From contig CAJMQT010000060.1 in the NCBI GenBank assembly GCA_905215655.1, forward strand, positions 1-12,618: 12,618 bases of DNA. The letters are read 5' to 3'. Both the position numbers and the translations under genes were made by a program. The notes beneath the pieces are model-generated. The model saw only the letters and a program-made list of their open reading frames with translations, made no database searches and was not told the DNA's origin. Position 1 is the first letter of the stretch, and each line of letters opens with the position of its first letter. Below are positions 1 to 7,500 of this stretch, one piece after another. The stretch comes from an uncultured bacterium (GTDB lineage Bacteria > Bacteroidota > Bacteroidia > Bacteroidales > Bacteroidaceae).

Positions 1-1161
1 GATATCCTTGAAGCCTACACCTGCACCGATATCACCGGCGTCGATTGACTCCATAGGAAGCTGTTTGTTAGAACTCATCTGGAACAGACGGCTTACGCGC
101 TCTTTCTTTCCTGAACGAGTGTTGTAAACGTAAGAACCTGACGCAACAACTCCTGAATAAACGCGGAAGAACACCAGACGACCAACATACGGGTCGGTTG
201 CGATCTTGAACGCGAGAGCTGATGTAGGAGCGTCTTCTGACGGCTGACGGTCTTCCTCTTCACCTGTTGAAGGATTGGTTCCGACAATGTTGGGAGTATC
301 CATCGGTGAGGGCAGGAATGCGCACACATAGTCGAGCAATGTCTGAACACCCTTGTTCTTGAATGAAGAACCACAGAGCATAGGAACACATTCCATGGCG
401 AGTGTACCCTTACGGATTGCAGCCATGATCTCTTCCTCTGTGATTGAGTTGGGATCCTCAAAATACTTCTCCATCAGAGCCTCGTCGAACTCAGCTGCCG
501 ATTCAAGAAGTTTGCCTCTCCACTCCTCAGCCTCATCTTTAAGGTCTGCGGGGATTTCGCAAACGTCAAACTCTGCACCCATTGTCTCATCGTGCCAGAT
601 GATAGCCTTCATCTTGATCAGGTCTACTACACCTTTGAAGGTTTCCTCTGCACCGATAGGAACAACCAGATTGACAGGATTTGCGCCAAGCACATCCTTC
701 ATCTGACGGAGCACATCATAATAGTTTGCTCCCGAACGGTCCATTTTGTTAACGTAGCCGATACGGGGGACATTGTATTTATCTGCCTGACGCCATACTG
801 TTTCAGACTGGGGCTGAACGCCACCAACGGCACAGTATGTTGCAACAGCTCCGTCGAGGACACGCAATGAGCGCTCTACCTCTGCGGTAAAGTCAACGTG
901 TCCCGGAGTGTCAATCAGGTTGATCTTATATTTTTTATTGTTATACTGCCAGTAGCAAGTTGTTGCAGCGGAAGTAATGGTAATACCGCGCTCCTGCTCC
1001 TGAGCCATCCAGTCCATCGTAGCACCACCATCGTGAACCTCACCAATCTTATGAGTTTTACCCGTGTAGAACAGGATACGCTCAGAAGTTGTTGTCTTAC
1101 CGGCATCGATGTGAGCCATAATACCGATATTACGGGTCAAATGTAAATCTTGCTTTGCCAT
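1..1161 (-). CDS. fusA: Translation elongation factor G, N-terminal part (3' end beyond window)
   Basis: EF-G is the cytoplasmic GTPase that drives translocation of tRNA and mRNA on the ribosome and helps recycle ribosomes. The frame is open from the ATG at 1161 to the window edge, giving 387 residues of a protein usually about 700 long, so the G domain and the start of domain II are present and domains III-V are missing. Visible GTPase motifs: P-loop AHIDAGKT (residues 16-23), switch I ending RGITI (58-62), DTPGH (84-88, with the catalytic His88) and NKMD (138-141). The start is fixed by the conserved [14 protein letters not shown] opening. It lies 17 nt after rpsG as the third gene of the rpsL-rpsG-fusA unit. 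A GAGG 8 nt before the ATG is an unusual Shine-Dalgarno-like sequence for this phylum. The intact G motifs fit canonical EF-G, not a GTPase-deficient paralogue. Identity is very secure. Confidence 0.98.
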   Translation of the reverse strand, partial: MAKQDLHLTRNIGIMAHIDAGKTTTSERILFYTGKTHKIGEVHDGGATMDWMAQEQERGITITSAATTCYWQYNNKKYKINLIDTPGHVDFTAEVERSLRVLDGAVATYCAVGGVQPQSETVWRQADKYNVPRIGYVNKMDRSGANYYDVLRQMKDVLGANPVNLVVPIGAEETFKGVVDLIKMKAIIWHDETMGAEFDVCEIPADLKDEAEEWRGKLLESAAEFDEALMEKYFEDPNSITEEEIMAAIRKGTLAMECVPMLCGSSFKNKGVQTLLDYVCAFLPSPMDTPNIVGTNPSTGEEEDRQPSEDAPTSALAFKIATDPYVGRLVFFRVYSGVVASGSYVYNTRSGKKERVSRLFQMSSNKQLPMESIDAGDIGAGVGFKDI

Positions 1162-1178
1162 TTTCTTTACCTCAATTA

Positions 1179-1655
1179 TTAAAATCTGAAGTGAGCGAAT
1201 GCGCGGTTAGCCTCTGCCATGCGGTGCATGTCTTCCTTACGCTTGTAAGCTCCGCCTTGATTGTTGAATGCGTCCATGATTTCAGCAGCGAGCTTGTCGG
1301 CCATTGTCTTGCCTCCGCGCTTGCGTGCATAGTTGATCATGTTCTTCATTGATACGCTTTCCTTACGGTCGGGACGTATCTCCGTAGGCACTTGGAATGT
1401 AGCACCACCGATACGGCGGCTCTTTACTTCCACTTGCGGAGTGATGTTGTCGAGAGCGGTCTTCCATATTTCGAGAGCCGATTTCTCTTCGTTAGCCATC
1501 TTCTCCTTTACGGTATCCAATGCTTTGTAGAAAATTTCGTAAGATGTATTCTTCTTACCGTCATACATCAAATGGTTTACGAACTTAGAGACCTTCTGGT
1601 CGTTGAACACGGGATCCGGAAGGATCACACGCTTTTTAGGTTTTGCTTTTCTCAT
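1179..1655 (-). CDS. rpsG: 30S ribosomal protein S7
   Basis: S7 is a primary 16S rRNA-binding protein that nucleates assembly of the 30S head and contacts mRNA and tRNA near the E site. From the ATG at 1655 it is 158 residues, the usual size for the family. Typical features are a basic N-terminus (RKAKPKKR), [20 protein letters not shown] (residues 10-29), the central [16 protein letters not shown] and a C-terminal helix with [12 protein letters not shown]. The frame stays open up to 1730, but the extra 25 residues ([12 protein letters not shown]...) match nothing in S7 and overlap a leader hairpin, so the inner ATG was chosen. No Shine-Dalgarno is seen; the sequence before the ATG is A/T-rich. 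It follows rpsL after an unusually long 190-nt spacer and precedes fusA by 17 nt. In E. coli S7 represses its own operon by binding the rpsL-rpsG intercistronic mRNA; whether that happens here is unknown. Confidence 0.98.
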   Translation of the reverse strand: MRKAKPKKRVILPDPVFNDQKVSKFVNHLMYDGKKNTSYEIFYKALDTVKEKMANEEKSALEIWKTALDNITPQVEVKSRRIGGATFQVPTEIRPDRKESVSMKNMINYARKRGGKTMADKLAAEIMDAFNNQGGAYKRKEDMHRMAEANRAFAHFRF

Positions 1656-1845
1656 TTCTGTTTTTGAAATTAATTCTGCATGGGGCTGTTTCTTTTGTTC
1701 TTCAGCGCTCCCACCGGAGCACTTACTCAACCTTTATAACAATTCTCCAGCAAAACGGTTTGTTTTTGAATAAAATCGACGTGCGACGAGATTAAAAAAG
1801 TCTACTTATATAAACGCTCCCGCGCCTGTCGCTTGTCCTTTATGC
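1656..1845 (-). promoter_or_regulatory. Structured rpsL-rpsG intercistronic region (candidate S7 autoregulatory site)
   Basis: This is 190 nt without a gene. On the transcribed strand GTGCTCC (1722-1716) and GGAGCGC (1711-1705) form a 7-bp stem with one G-U pair around a GGTG loop. A second copy of GGGAGCG lies upstream at 1821-1815 and could compete for the same GCTCC arm, so two exclusive foldings are possible. I see no convincing TAnnTTTG promoter; the nearest resemblance has CC in place of TA. The length and structure suggest a regulatory RNA segment, as in E. coli where S7 binds the equivalent spacer. That parallel is inference from position. Confidence 0.4.
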
Positions 1846-2226
1846 TTATTTCTTAGCCTTGGGACGTTTTGCTCCGTACTTTGAACGGCGCTGTGTGCGG
1901 TTTGCCACACCTGCGGTATCCAATGTTCCGCGAACGATGTGATAACGTACACCGGGGAGGTCTTTAACACGACCGCCACGTACCAATACGATTGAGTGTT
2001 CCTGAAGGTTGTGTCCCTCTCCCGGTATGTAAGAGTTTACTTCCTTCTGGTTTGTCAGACGCACACGGGCAACTTTACGCATTGCCGAGTTAGGTTTCTT
2101 CGGGGTTGTTGTGTAAACACGAACACAAACGCCACGACGCTGCGGACATGAGTCCAACGCAGGCGATTTGCTCTTGTCAACAAGCACCTTTCTACCTTTT
2201 CTTACCAATTGTTGAATTGTAGGCAT
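1846..2226 (-). CDS. rpsL: 30S ribosomal protein S12
   Basis: S12 sits at the decoding centre of the 30S subunit and influences accuracy and streptomycin response. The protein is 126 residues, close to the E. coli length of 124 and slightly shorter at the C-terminus than Bacteroides homologues as I remember them; it ends GAKRPKAKK. It aligns with E. coli S12 without gaps through the conserved core: [50 protein letters not shown]. Lys43 and Lys88, the classic streptomycin-resistance positions, are both the wild-type residue, and Asp89 (the methylthiolation site in E. coli) is present. The ATG at 2226 gives the standard [12 protein letters not shown] start. It is the first gene of the rpsL-rpsG-fusA unit, behind its own promoter. 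No Shine-Dalgarno is visible; the leader is A-rich (AAAAATTAACAACA before the ATG). Confidence 0.99.
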   Translation of the reverse strand: MPTIQQLVRKGRKVLVDKSKSPALDSCPQRRGVCVRVYTTTPKKPNSAMRKVARVRLTNQKEVNSYIPGEGHNLQEHSIVLVRGGRVKDLPGVRYHIVRGTLDTAGVANRTQRRSKYGAKRPKAKK

Positions 2227-2278
2227 TGTTGTTAATTTTTAGTTATATATTGTTTTGTTATTTTCAAATATGTGTAAA

Positions 2279-2295
2279 GGTCTACGTTTCAGACC
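2279..2295 (-). promoter_or_regulatory. Small hairpin in the rpsL 5' leader
   Basis: GGTCT (minus strand, 2295-2291) pairs with AGACC (2283-2279) around a 7-nt loop. It begins only a few bases after the predicted transcription start and about 50 nt before the rpsL ATG, so it would lie at the 5' end of the mRNA. Possible roles are 5'-end protection or a ribosomal-protein leader. The stem is only 5 bp, so confidence is limited. Confidence 0.35.
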
Positions 2296-2306
2296 AATTT
2301 GGGGTG

Positions 2307-2314
2307 CAAAAGTA
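2307..2314 (-). promoter_or_regulatory. rpsL promoter, Bacteroidetes -7 box TACTTTTG
   Basis: The minus strand reads TACTTTTG, a full match to the Bacteroidetes sigma-ABfr -7 consensus TAnnTTTG, and is followed by C as is common. Transcription would start near 2300-2303, giving a leader of about 75 nt before the rpsL ATG. No good TTTG -33 element lies at the usual 19-21 nt spacing; the upstream DNA is A/T-rich instead. It lies directly downstream of a terminator-like hairpin, as expected for the first promoter of a separate unit. Confidence 0.75.
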
Positions 2315-2353
2315 CGAATTATTATTTAAACTACCTAATTATAAGAATTTTAA

Positions 2354-2393
2354 AAAGCCTATATTTGCATAAATTTTGCAGAATATAGGCTTT
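2354..2393 (-). terminator. Terminator-like hairpin after the DUF3467 gene
   Basis: A perfect 12-bp stem (2354-2365 with 2382-2393) is continued by an inner TGCA/TGCA stem after one bulged base at 2381, with a 7-nt loop. On the minus strand the stem ends GGCTTT followed by two more T, then A-rich sequence, so the U tract is short and partly inside the stem. It lies about 90 nt past the DUF3467 stop and about 40 nt before the rpsL -7 box, which fits termination of the upstream unit. On the + strand the tail is weaker and no convergent gene is seen. Confidence 0.6.
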
Positions 2394-2418
2394 ATTAAAA
2401 TAATTTAACTGTATGCGT

Positions 2419-2475
2419 TAAGGAAGTAAGTGCAGAAGTGCGGAAGTTCCGTTGTCCTGCGTTCCTACTTCCTTA
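2419..2475. repeat. Long imperfect inverted repeat just after the DUF3467 stop
   Basis: TAAGGAAGTA (2419-2428) pairs with TACTTCCTTA (2466-2475) as a perfect 10-bp outer stem. Inside are GCAG/CTGC (2432-2435 with 2457-2460) and the near-palindrome CGGAAGTTCCG (2441-2451). It begins 6 nt past the DUF3467 stop codon. A run of five T follows it only on the + strand, so as an intrinsic terminator it would work better in the direction where no gene is seen. It may be a 3'-UTR stabilising structure or a copy of a dispersed intergenic repeat. Confidence 0.5.
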
Positions 2476-2481
2476 CTTTTT

Positions 2482-2796
2482 CTACGCTTCTCCCTTATTT
2501 ATATTAAAAGGTGCGATTGTGCCCTTTTCTTGTTGAGGGATACGTATCGGTCCGAATGTCTTTTCGTATCTGACAATATTGTCTTGAAGTGCCATAAGCA
2601 GGCGTTTTGCGTGCTCGGGCGCAAGAACGACACGCGACTTTACCGTTGCTTTGGGCAAGCCCGGCAATATTCTGGCGAAATCGAGCACGAAGTCTGAACT
2701 TGAATGGGTTATTATTGCGAAGTTGGCGTACTCACCCTGAGCCACGTCCTGCGGCAGGTCTACCTGCAACTGTCCTTGTTGATTGTTATTTTCCAT
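2482..2796 (-). CDS. DUF3467 family protein of unknown function
   Basis: A 104-residue soluble protein that I recognise as the DUF3467 type found beside rpoC/rpsL in Bacteroidetes; its function is not established. After an Asn/Gln-rich start (MENNNQQGQ) come YANFAIITHSSSDFVLDFA (residues 23-41), ILPGLPKATVKSRVVLAPEHAKRLL (43-67) and a helix DNIVRYEKTFGPI, with a tail QEKGTIAPFNINKG. There is no signal peptide, membrane segment or Cys cluster. It lies 81 nt downstream of trpS with no clear TAnnTTTG promoter between them, so co-transcription with trpS is likely. Its constant place beside RNA polymerase and ribosomal genes hints at a role in gene expression, but that is guilt by association. The family call comes from remembered sequence features, not from a search. 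Confidence 0.9.
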   Translation of the reverse strand: MENNNQQGQLQVDLPQDVAQGEYANFAIITHSSSDFVLDFARILPGLPKATVKSRVVLAPEHAKRLLMALQDNIVRYEKTFGPIRIPQQEKGTIAPFNINKGEA

Positions 2797-2818
2797 AATT
2801 GTTTAAGTTGGGAGTCAA

Positions 2819-2858
2819 GAATTAATCAAAGAAGAAACACGTCATGTTTCATTAATTC
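2819..2858 (-). repeat. Imperfect hairpin in the trpS-DUF3467 spacer
   Basis: GAATTAAT (2819-2826) pairs with ATTAATTC (2851-2858), and GAAACA (2834-2839) with TGTTTC (2845-2850), around a 5-nt loop with a 7-nt one-sided bulge. There is no U tract after it on the minus strand, so it is unlikely to terminate; it could be a processing or stability element between the two cistrons. Confidence 0.4.
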
Positions 2859-2877
2859 ATAATTCTTAGTTCTTAAT

Positions 2878-3972
<1,095 letters not shown>

Positions 3973-3995
3973 TTATGTTATAGAATTATGAGTTG

Positions 3996-4003
3996 CAAAC
4001 TTA
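3996..4003 (-). promoter_or_regulatory. trpS promoter, Bacteroidetes -7 box TAAGTTTG
   Basis: TAAGTTTG on the minus strand fits TAnnTTTG exactly and is followed by C. The predicted start is near 3989-3992, giving a leader of about 30 nt. No TTTG -33 box is seen at the standard spacing; that position is occupied by A-rich DNA and the flank of a palindrome at 4025-4043. It follows a strong terminator about 500 nt upstream, so trpS should be transcribed independently of rpoBC. Confidence 0.75.
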
Positions 4004-4024
4004 CACATTTTTTTCGAGAATACG

Positions 4025-4043
4025 TTATCTTTACGAAAGATAA
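4025..4043. promoter_or_regulatory. Perfect palindrome upstream of the trpS promoter (possible operator)
   Basis: TTATCTTTACGAAAGATAA has two perfect 8-bp arms around a 3-bp centre. It begins 21 bp upstream of the -7 box, at about -30 to -55 relative to the predicted start, where a repressor or activator dimer could act. As RNA it would only be in read-through transcripts. No regulator is identified. Confidence 0.45.
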
Positions 4044-4097
4044 TCTGTGGAAAGAAAATCTAAAAAAACAAACGGAACATCTGCCGAGTGCGCAACC

Positions 4098-4128
4098 GTC
4101 CGCATCCGACAGTATGGACGGAGCGGAC
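4098..4128. repeat. GC-rich hairpin in the rpoC-trpS spacer
   Basis: GTCCGC (4098-4103) pairs with GCGGAC (4123-4128), and TCCG (4105-4108) with CGGA (4119-4122), giving 10 bp with a single bulged A and a 10-nt loop. There is no T run on either side, so it is not a good intrinsic terminator. Its GC content stands out from the A/T-rich spacer. Confidence 0.5.
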
Positions 4129-4210
4129 AGGATTATATCCGCATTTAGTCGGAATAATGTCTGGCAAGATCGTTCTTTATATATAATATGTGGTTCTTTC
4201 AATTTTAAAA

Positions 4211-4290
4211 GGTGGTCTTTTACATTGCAAAAGACCGTCTCTTGGCGTGCAAAAGCTTACCTTTCGTAAGGTAAAAGGCTGCCTTTTGCA
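4211..4290. repeat. Cluster of GCAAAAG-type inverted repeats
   Basis: Two hairpins lie in tandem. GGTCTTTT (4214-4221) pairs with AAAAGACC (4229-4236). TGCAAAAG (4248-4255) pairs with CTTTTGCA (4283-4290), enclosing TTACCT/AGGTAA (4257-4262 with 4269-4274). The motif GCAAAAG recurs in both. No reading frame here looks coding. It resembles intergenic repeats I associate with Prevotella-type genomes, but that is memory, not a search. Confidence 0.5.
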
Positions 4291-4371
4291 GAACGGCGGT
4301 TTGTCGATGAAAACTGTAAGGAAAGTATTGTGATAAAGTAACGGATTGTAACACGGCGCCGTAATTTGAAT

Positions 4372-4483
4372 AACCCGGTAGGGACATGCCTTTGGCATGT
4401 TTTGATTGATTTGATTGTTTTGATTGAATTGAATGTCAATGCGTCGGATATTTACACATACCGAAGGCATGTCCTACCGGGTT
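4372..4483. repeat. REPIN-like element: two inverted GTAG-footed hairpins
   Basis: The left arm (4372-4400) and the reverse complement of the right arm (4456-4483) are nearly identical: AACCCGGTAG(G)GACATGCC followed by TTT/TTC and GGCATGT/GGTATGT. They differ by one G insertion and two substitutions. Each arm is itself a hairpin (ACATGCC TTT GGCATGT on the left, one pair weaker on the right), preceded at its outer foot by GTAG. This matches the layout of REP sequences paired as a REPIN, which are mobilised in other bacteria by RAYT (IS200/IS605-like) transposases. No transposase is in this window. Nearby, at 4353-4362, is a separate ACGGCGCCGT palindrome. Confidence 0.65.
4402..4437. repeat. 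9-bp tandem repeat, four copies, inside the REPIN-like spacer
   Basis: TTGATTGAT, TTGATTGTT, TTGATTGAA and TTGAATGTC follow one another at an exact 9-bp period. The first seven bases are constant in three copies and one base off in the fourth. It lies between the two inverted arms at 4372-4400 and 4456-4483. It could be a slippage-prone locus varying between strains. Confidence 0.7.
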
Positions 4484-4493
4484 GATTTTGCCG

Positions 4494-4532
4494 AAAAAAA
4501 GAGGGTGTATCAAAAATAACTGATACACCCTC
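4494..4532 (-). terminator. Strong intrinsic terminator of the rpoBC unit
   Basis: On the minus strand GAGGGTGTATCA (4532-4521) and TGATACACCCTC (4512-4501) form a perfect 12-bp stem with an 8-nt loop, followed immediately by seven T (4500-4494). It starts about 60 nt past the rpoC stop. It is the best terminator in the window and shows that trpS needs its own promoter. Confidence 0.92.
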
Positions 4533-4548
4533 ATCTTTATTATCTGAA

Positions 4549-4579
4549 TACAGGGGGCTTATTCGTCATGCCCCCTGCA
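4549..4579 (-). other. GC-rich hairpin in the rpoC 3' UTR
   Basis: CAGGGGGC (4551-4558) pairs with GCCCCCTG (4570-4577) over 8 bp, extended to 10 bp on the minus-strand RNA with one G-U pair, with an 11-nt loop. It begins 13 nt after the rpoC stop and has no T run, so the terminator at 4494-4532 is the real end. It may protect the 3' end of the message or assist termination. Confidence 0.6.
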
Positions 4580-4592
4580 TTACACGTTTCAT

Positions 4593-7500
4593 TTAGAATT
4601 TTGTTTCTTCCTCAACGGCTTTCTTCTCGCTGAAATCAAGCACGTTCTTACGGTTTGCCTGCATGCGGTCGTAGTCTTCTTTCGAGCCGACAACAATCTT
4701 GTCGAACTCGCGCAGACCGGTACCGGCGGGTATGAGGTGACCGCAGATAACGTTCTCCTTCATGCCTTCAAGTCCGTCTACCTTACCGCGGATGGCTGCC
4801 TCGTTGAGCACCTTGGTGGTCTCCTGGAACGATGCGGCAGACATGAAGCTCTTGGTCTGGAGAGCGGCACGCGTGATACCTTGAAGTATCTGGGTTGACG
4901 TTGCGGCAACGGCGTCGCGTACTTGAACGAGGCGAAGGTCACGACGCTTGAGCATGGAGTTCTCGTCGCGCAGTTTGCGGGCAGAGATAATCTGACCCTT
5001 TTGCAGCGTTTCGCTGTCGCCGGCGTCTACTACCACCTTCTTGCCCCAGATGCGGTCGTTCTCTTCCGCGAAGTCGAGCTTATCGACAATTTCCTGTTCG
5101 AGGAACGTTGTGTCGCCCGGATCGTTAATCTGAACCTTACGCATCATCTGACGAACGATAATCTCGAAGTGCTTGTCGTTGATCTTCACACCTTGCAGAC
5201 GGTAGACATCCTGAACCTCGTTGACGATGTATTCCTGTACGGCGGTGGGACCCTTGATAGAAAGGATGTCGCCCGGAGTGATCACGCCGTCTGACAGCGG
5301 AGTGCCCGCACGCACGGCGTCGTGCTCCTGAACAAGGATTTGCTTCGACAGAGATACGAGGTATTTGCGCTGTTCGCCGGTCTTTGAGGTAACGATAATC
5401 TCGCGGTTACCGCGCTTTACCTTACCCATTGTCACCTCACCGTCGATTTCGCTGACAACAGCGGGGTTTGACGGGTTACGTGCCTCGAACAGCTCCGTAA
5501 CACGAGGAAGACCTCCGGTGATATCGCCCGCCTTACCGACGGTACGCGGGATTTTGACAAGCGTTGCACCGGTCTTGACTTTCTGACCGTCTTCAACAAC
5601 TACGTGACCGCCCACCGGCAGGTTGTATGTGCTGATGACGTTGCCGTCTTTGTCGACGATATCGCAGGTCGGAACCTTGCTCTTGTCTTTTGATTCGGTG
5701 ATGATCTTCTCGGTAAGACCGGTCGTATCGTCGGTCTCTGAATGGAAGGTCACGCCTTCTATAACATCGCGGAACTTCAACTTACCTGCGTATTCGGTAA
5801 CGATTACGGCGTTGAACGGGTCCCAACGGGCTATCATGTCGCCTTTCTTCACCAGTGCTCCGCCCTTGAAGTAGAGCGAACTTCCGTAAGGAACGTTCAT
5901 CGTTGAGAGCACGATGTTGGTGTTCGGGTCAACAAAACGGATCTCGGCAAGACGGCTGACAACCATCTCGCAGTTGACGTCGCCGTTATCTCCCGCCTCT
6001 ACGAACGGAACGGTACGCAGCTCGTCGAACTCGATGCGGCTGTCGTTCTTGGCAACGATCGACGCATTGGCGGCAGCGTTGGCTGCGACACCACCGGCGT
6101 GGAACGTACGGAGGGTAAGCTGAGTACCCGGCTCACCGATAGCCTGAGCGGCAATGACGCCGACAGCCTCGCCCTTTTGTACCATGCGGCTGGTGGCAAG
6201 GTTGCGTCCGTAACACTTCATGCAGACGCCCTTCTTGCTCTCGCAGGTGAGCACCGAACGGATTTCGACACTCTCGATGGGGCTGTTTTCAATAGCCTGA
6301 GCCACCGACTCGGTGATTTCTTCGCCGGCAGCGACGATAAGTTCGCCTGTGTTAGGATGAATGATATCATGAACGGAAACACGTCCGAGGATACGTTCGT
6401 AAAGAGAAGAGATAATCTCGTCACCGTTTTTGAGCGCCGTGCACACAAGTCCGCGCAACGTTCCGCAGTCTTCTTCCGTGATGATTACGTCGTGAGAGAC
6501 GTCAACCAGACGACGTGTAAGGTAACCTGCGTCGGCTGTCTTCATGGCGGTGTCGGCAAGACCTTTACGCGCACCGTGGGTTGAGATAAAGTATTCGAGC
6601 ACCGACATACCCTCTTTGAAGTTTGAAAGAATAGGGTTCTCGATAATCTGAGCACCTTCGGCACCGGCTTTCTGAGGTTTAGCCATAAGTCCACGCATAC
6701 CTGCGAGCTGACGGATCTGGTCCTTAGAACCACGGGCTCCTGAGTCAAGCATCATGTAAACGGCGTTAAATCCTTGATCTGCCTCGGTCATCTCTTTCAT
6801 GAGGACGTCGCCAAGCTCGTTGTTGACGTGGGTCCATGCGTCGATAACCTGATTGTAACGCTCGTTGTCGGTGATGAAGCCCATGTTGTAGTTGTCGGTA
6901 ATCTGACGGATTTCCTCGTTACCTCTCTCTACAAGCTCGACTTTCTTCTCAGGAATGATGATATCATCGAGGTTGAACGAAAGACCTGCAAGGTAAGCCA
7001 TGCGGTAACCGAGGTTCTTGATACCGTCGAGGAACTCGCAGGCACGGGCGAAACCTACATTCTTGATTACGTCGGCAATGATGTCGCGCAGGCTCTTCTT
7101 TGAGATGATTTTATTGACATATCCCACTTCGTCGGGAATGATGCCGTTGACGATGACACGTCCGACAGATGTCTCGACCATATTGTCGAAGTACTGGCCG
7201 TTCTCGTCCACGTCTTTAACCTTGACCTTAACCAAGGCGTGAAGGTCACACTTGCCCTCGTTGTGGGCGATGAGCGCCTCTTCCGGACCGTAGAAGGTAA
7301 GTCCTTCACCCTTTGCACCCGGACGTATCTTTGTGATGTAATAAAGTCCGAGCACCATGTCCTGAGACGGCACGGTGATAGGAGCACCGTTTGCTGGGTT
7401 AAGGATATTGTGGCTCTGGAGCATCAGTATCTGTGCTTCAAGCACGGCTTCGTTGCTCAAAGGAAGGTGAACAGCCATCTGGTCACCGTCGAAGTCGGCG

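Noticed and set aside
1656..1730. 25-residue N-terminal extension of S7 from the ATG at 1730
   Set aside because: The extension is unlike S7 and lies on the leader hairpin. The ATG at 1655 gives the standard MRKAKPKKR start and normal length.
3978..4202. 74-residue minus-strand frame upstream of trpS
   Set aside because: It overlaps the trpS promoter, the palindrome and the 4098-4128 hairpin and resembles no known protein.
4353..4362. ACGGCGCCGT palindrome near the REPIN-like element
   Set aside because: A 10-bp palindrome alone is weak evidence for a site and has no promoter or repeat partner; noted only within the neighbouring entry.
4177..4470. 97-residue minus-strand frame in the rpoC-trpS spacer
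   Set aside because: It runs through the REPIN-like arms, the 9-bp tandem repeat (giving NQNNQINQN) and the GCAAAAG repeats, with no promoter or start context. The coding is a by-product of repeats.
4201..4483. Possible CRISPR array
   Set aside because: The repeats are inverted or a 9-bp tandem without spacers, and no cas gene is present.
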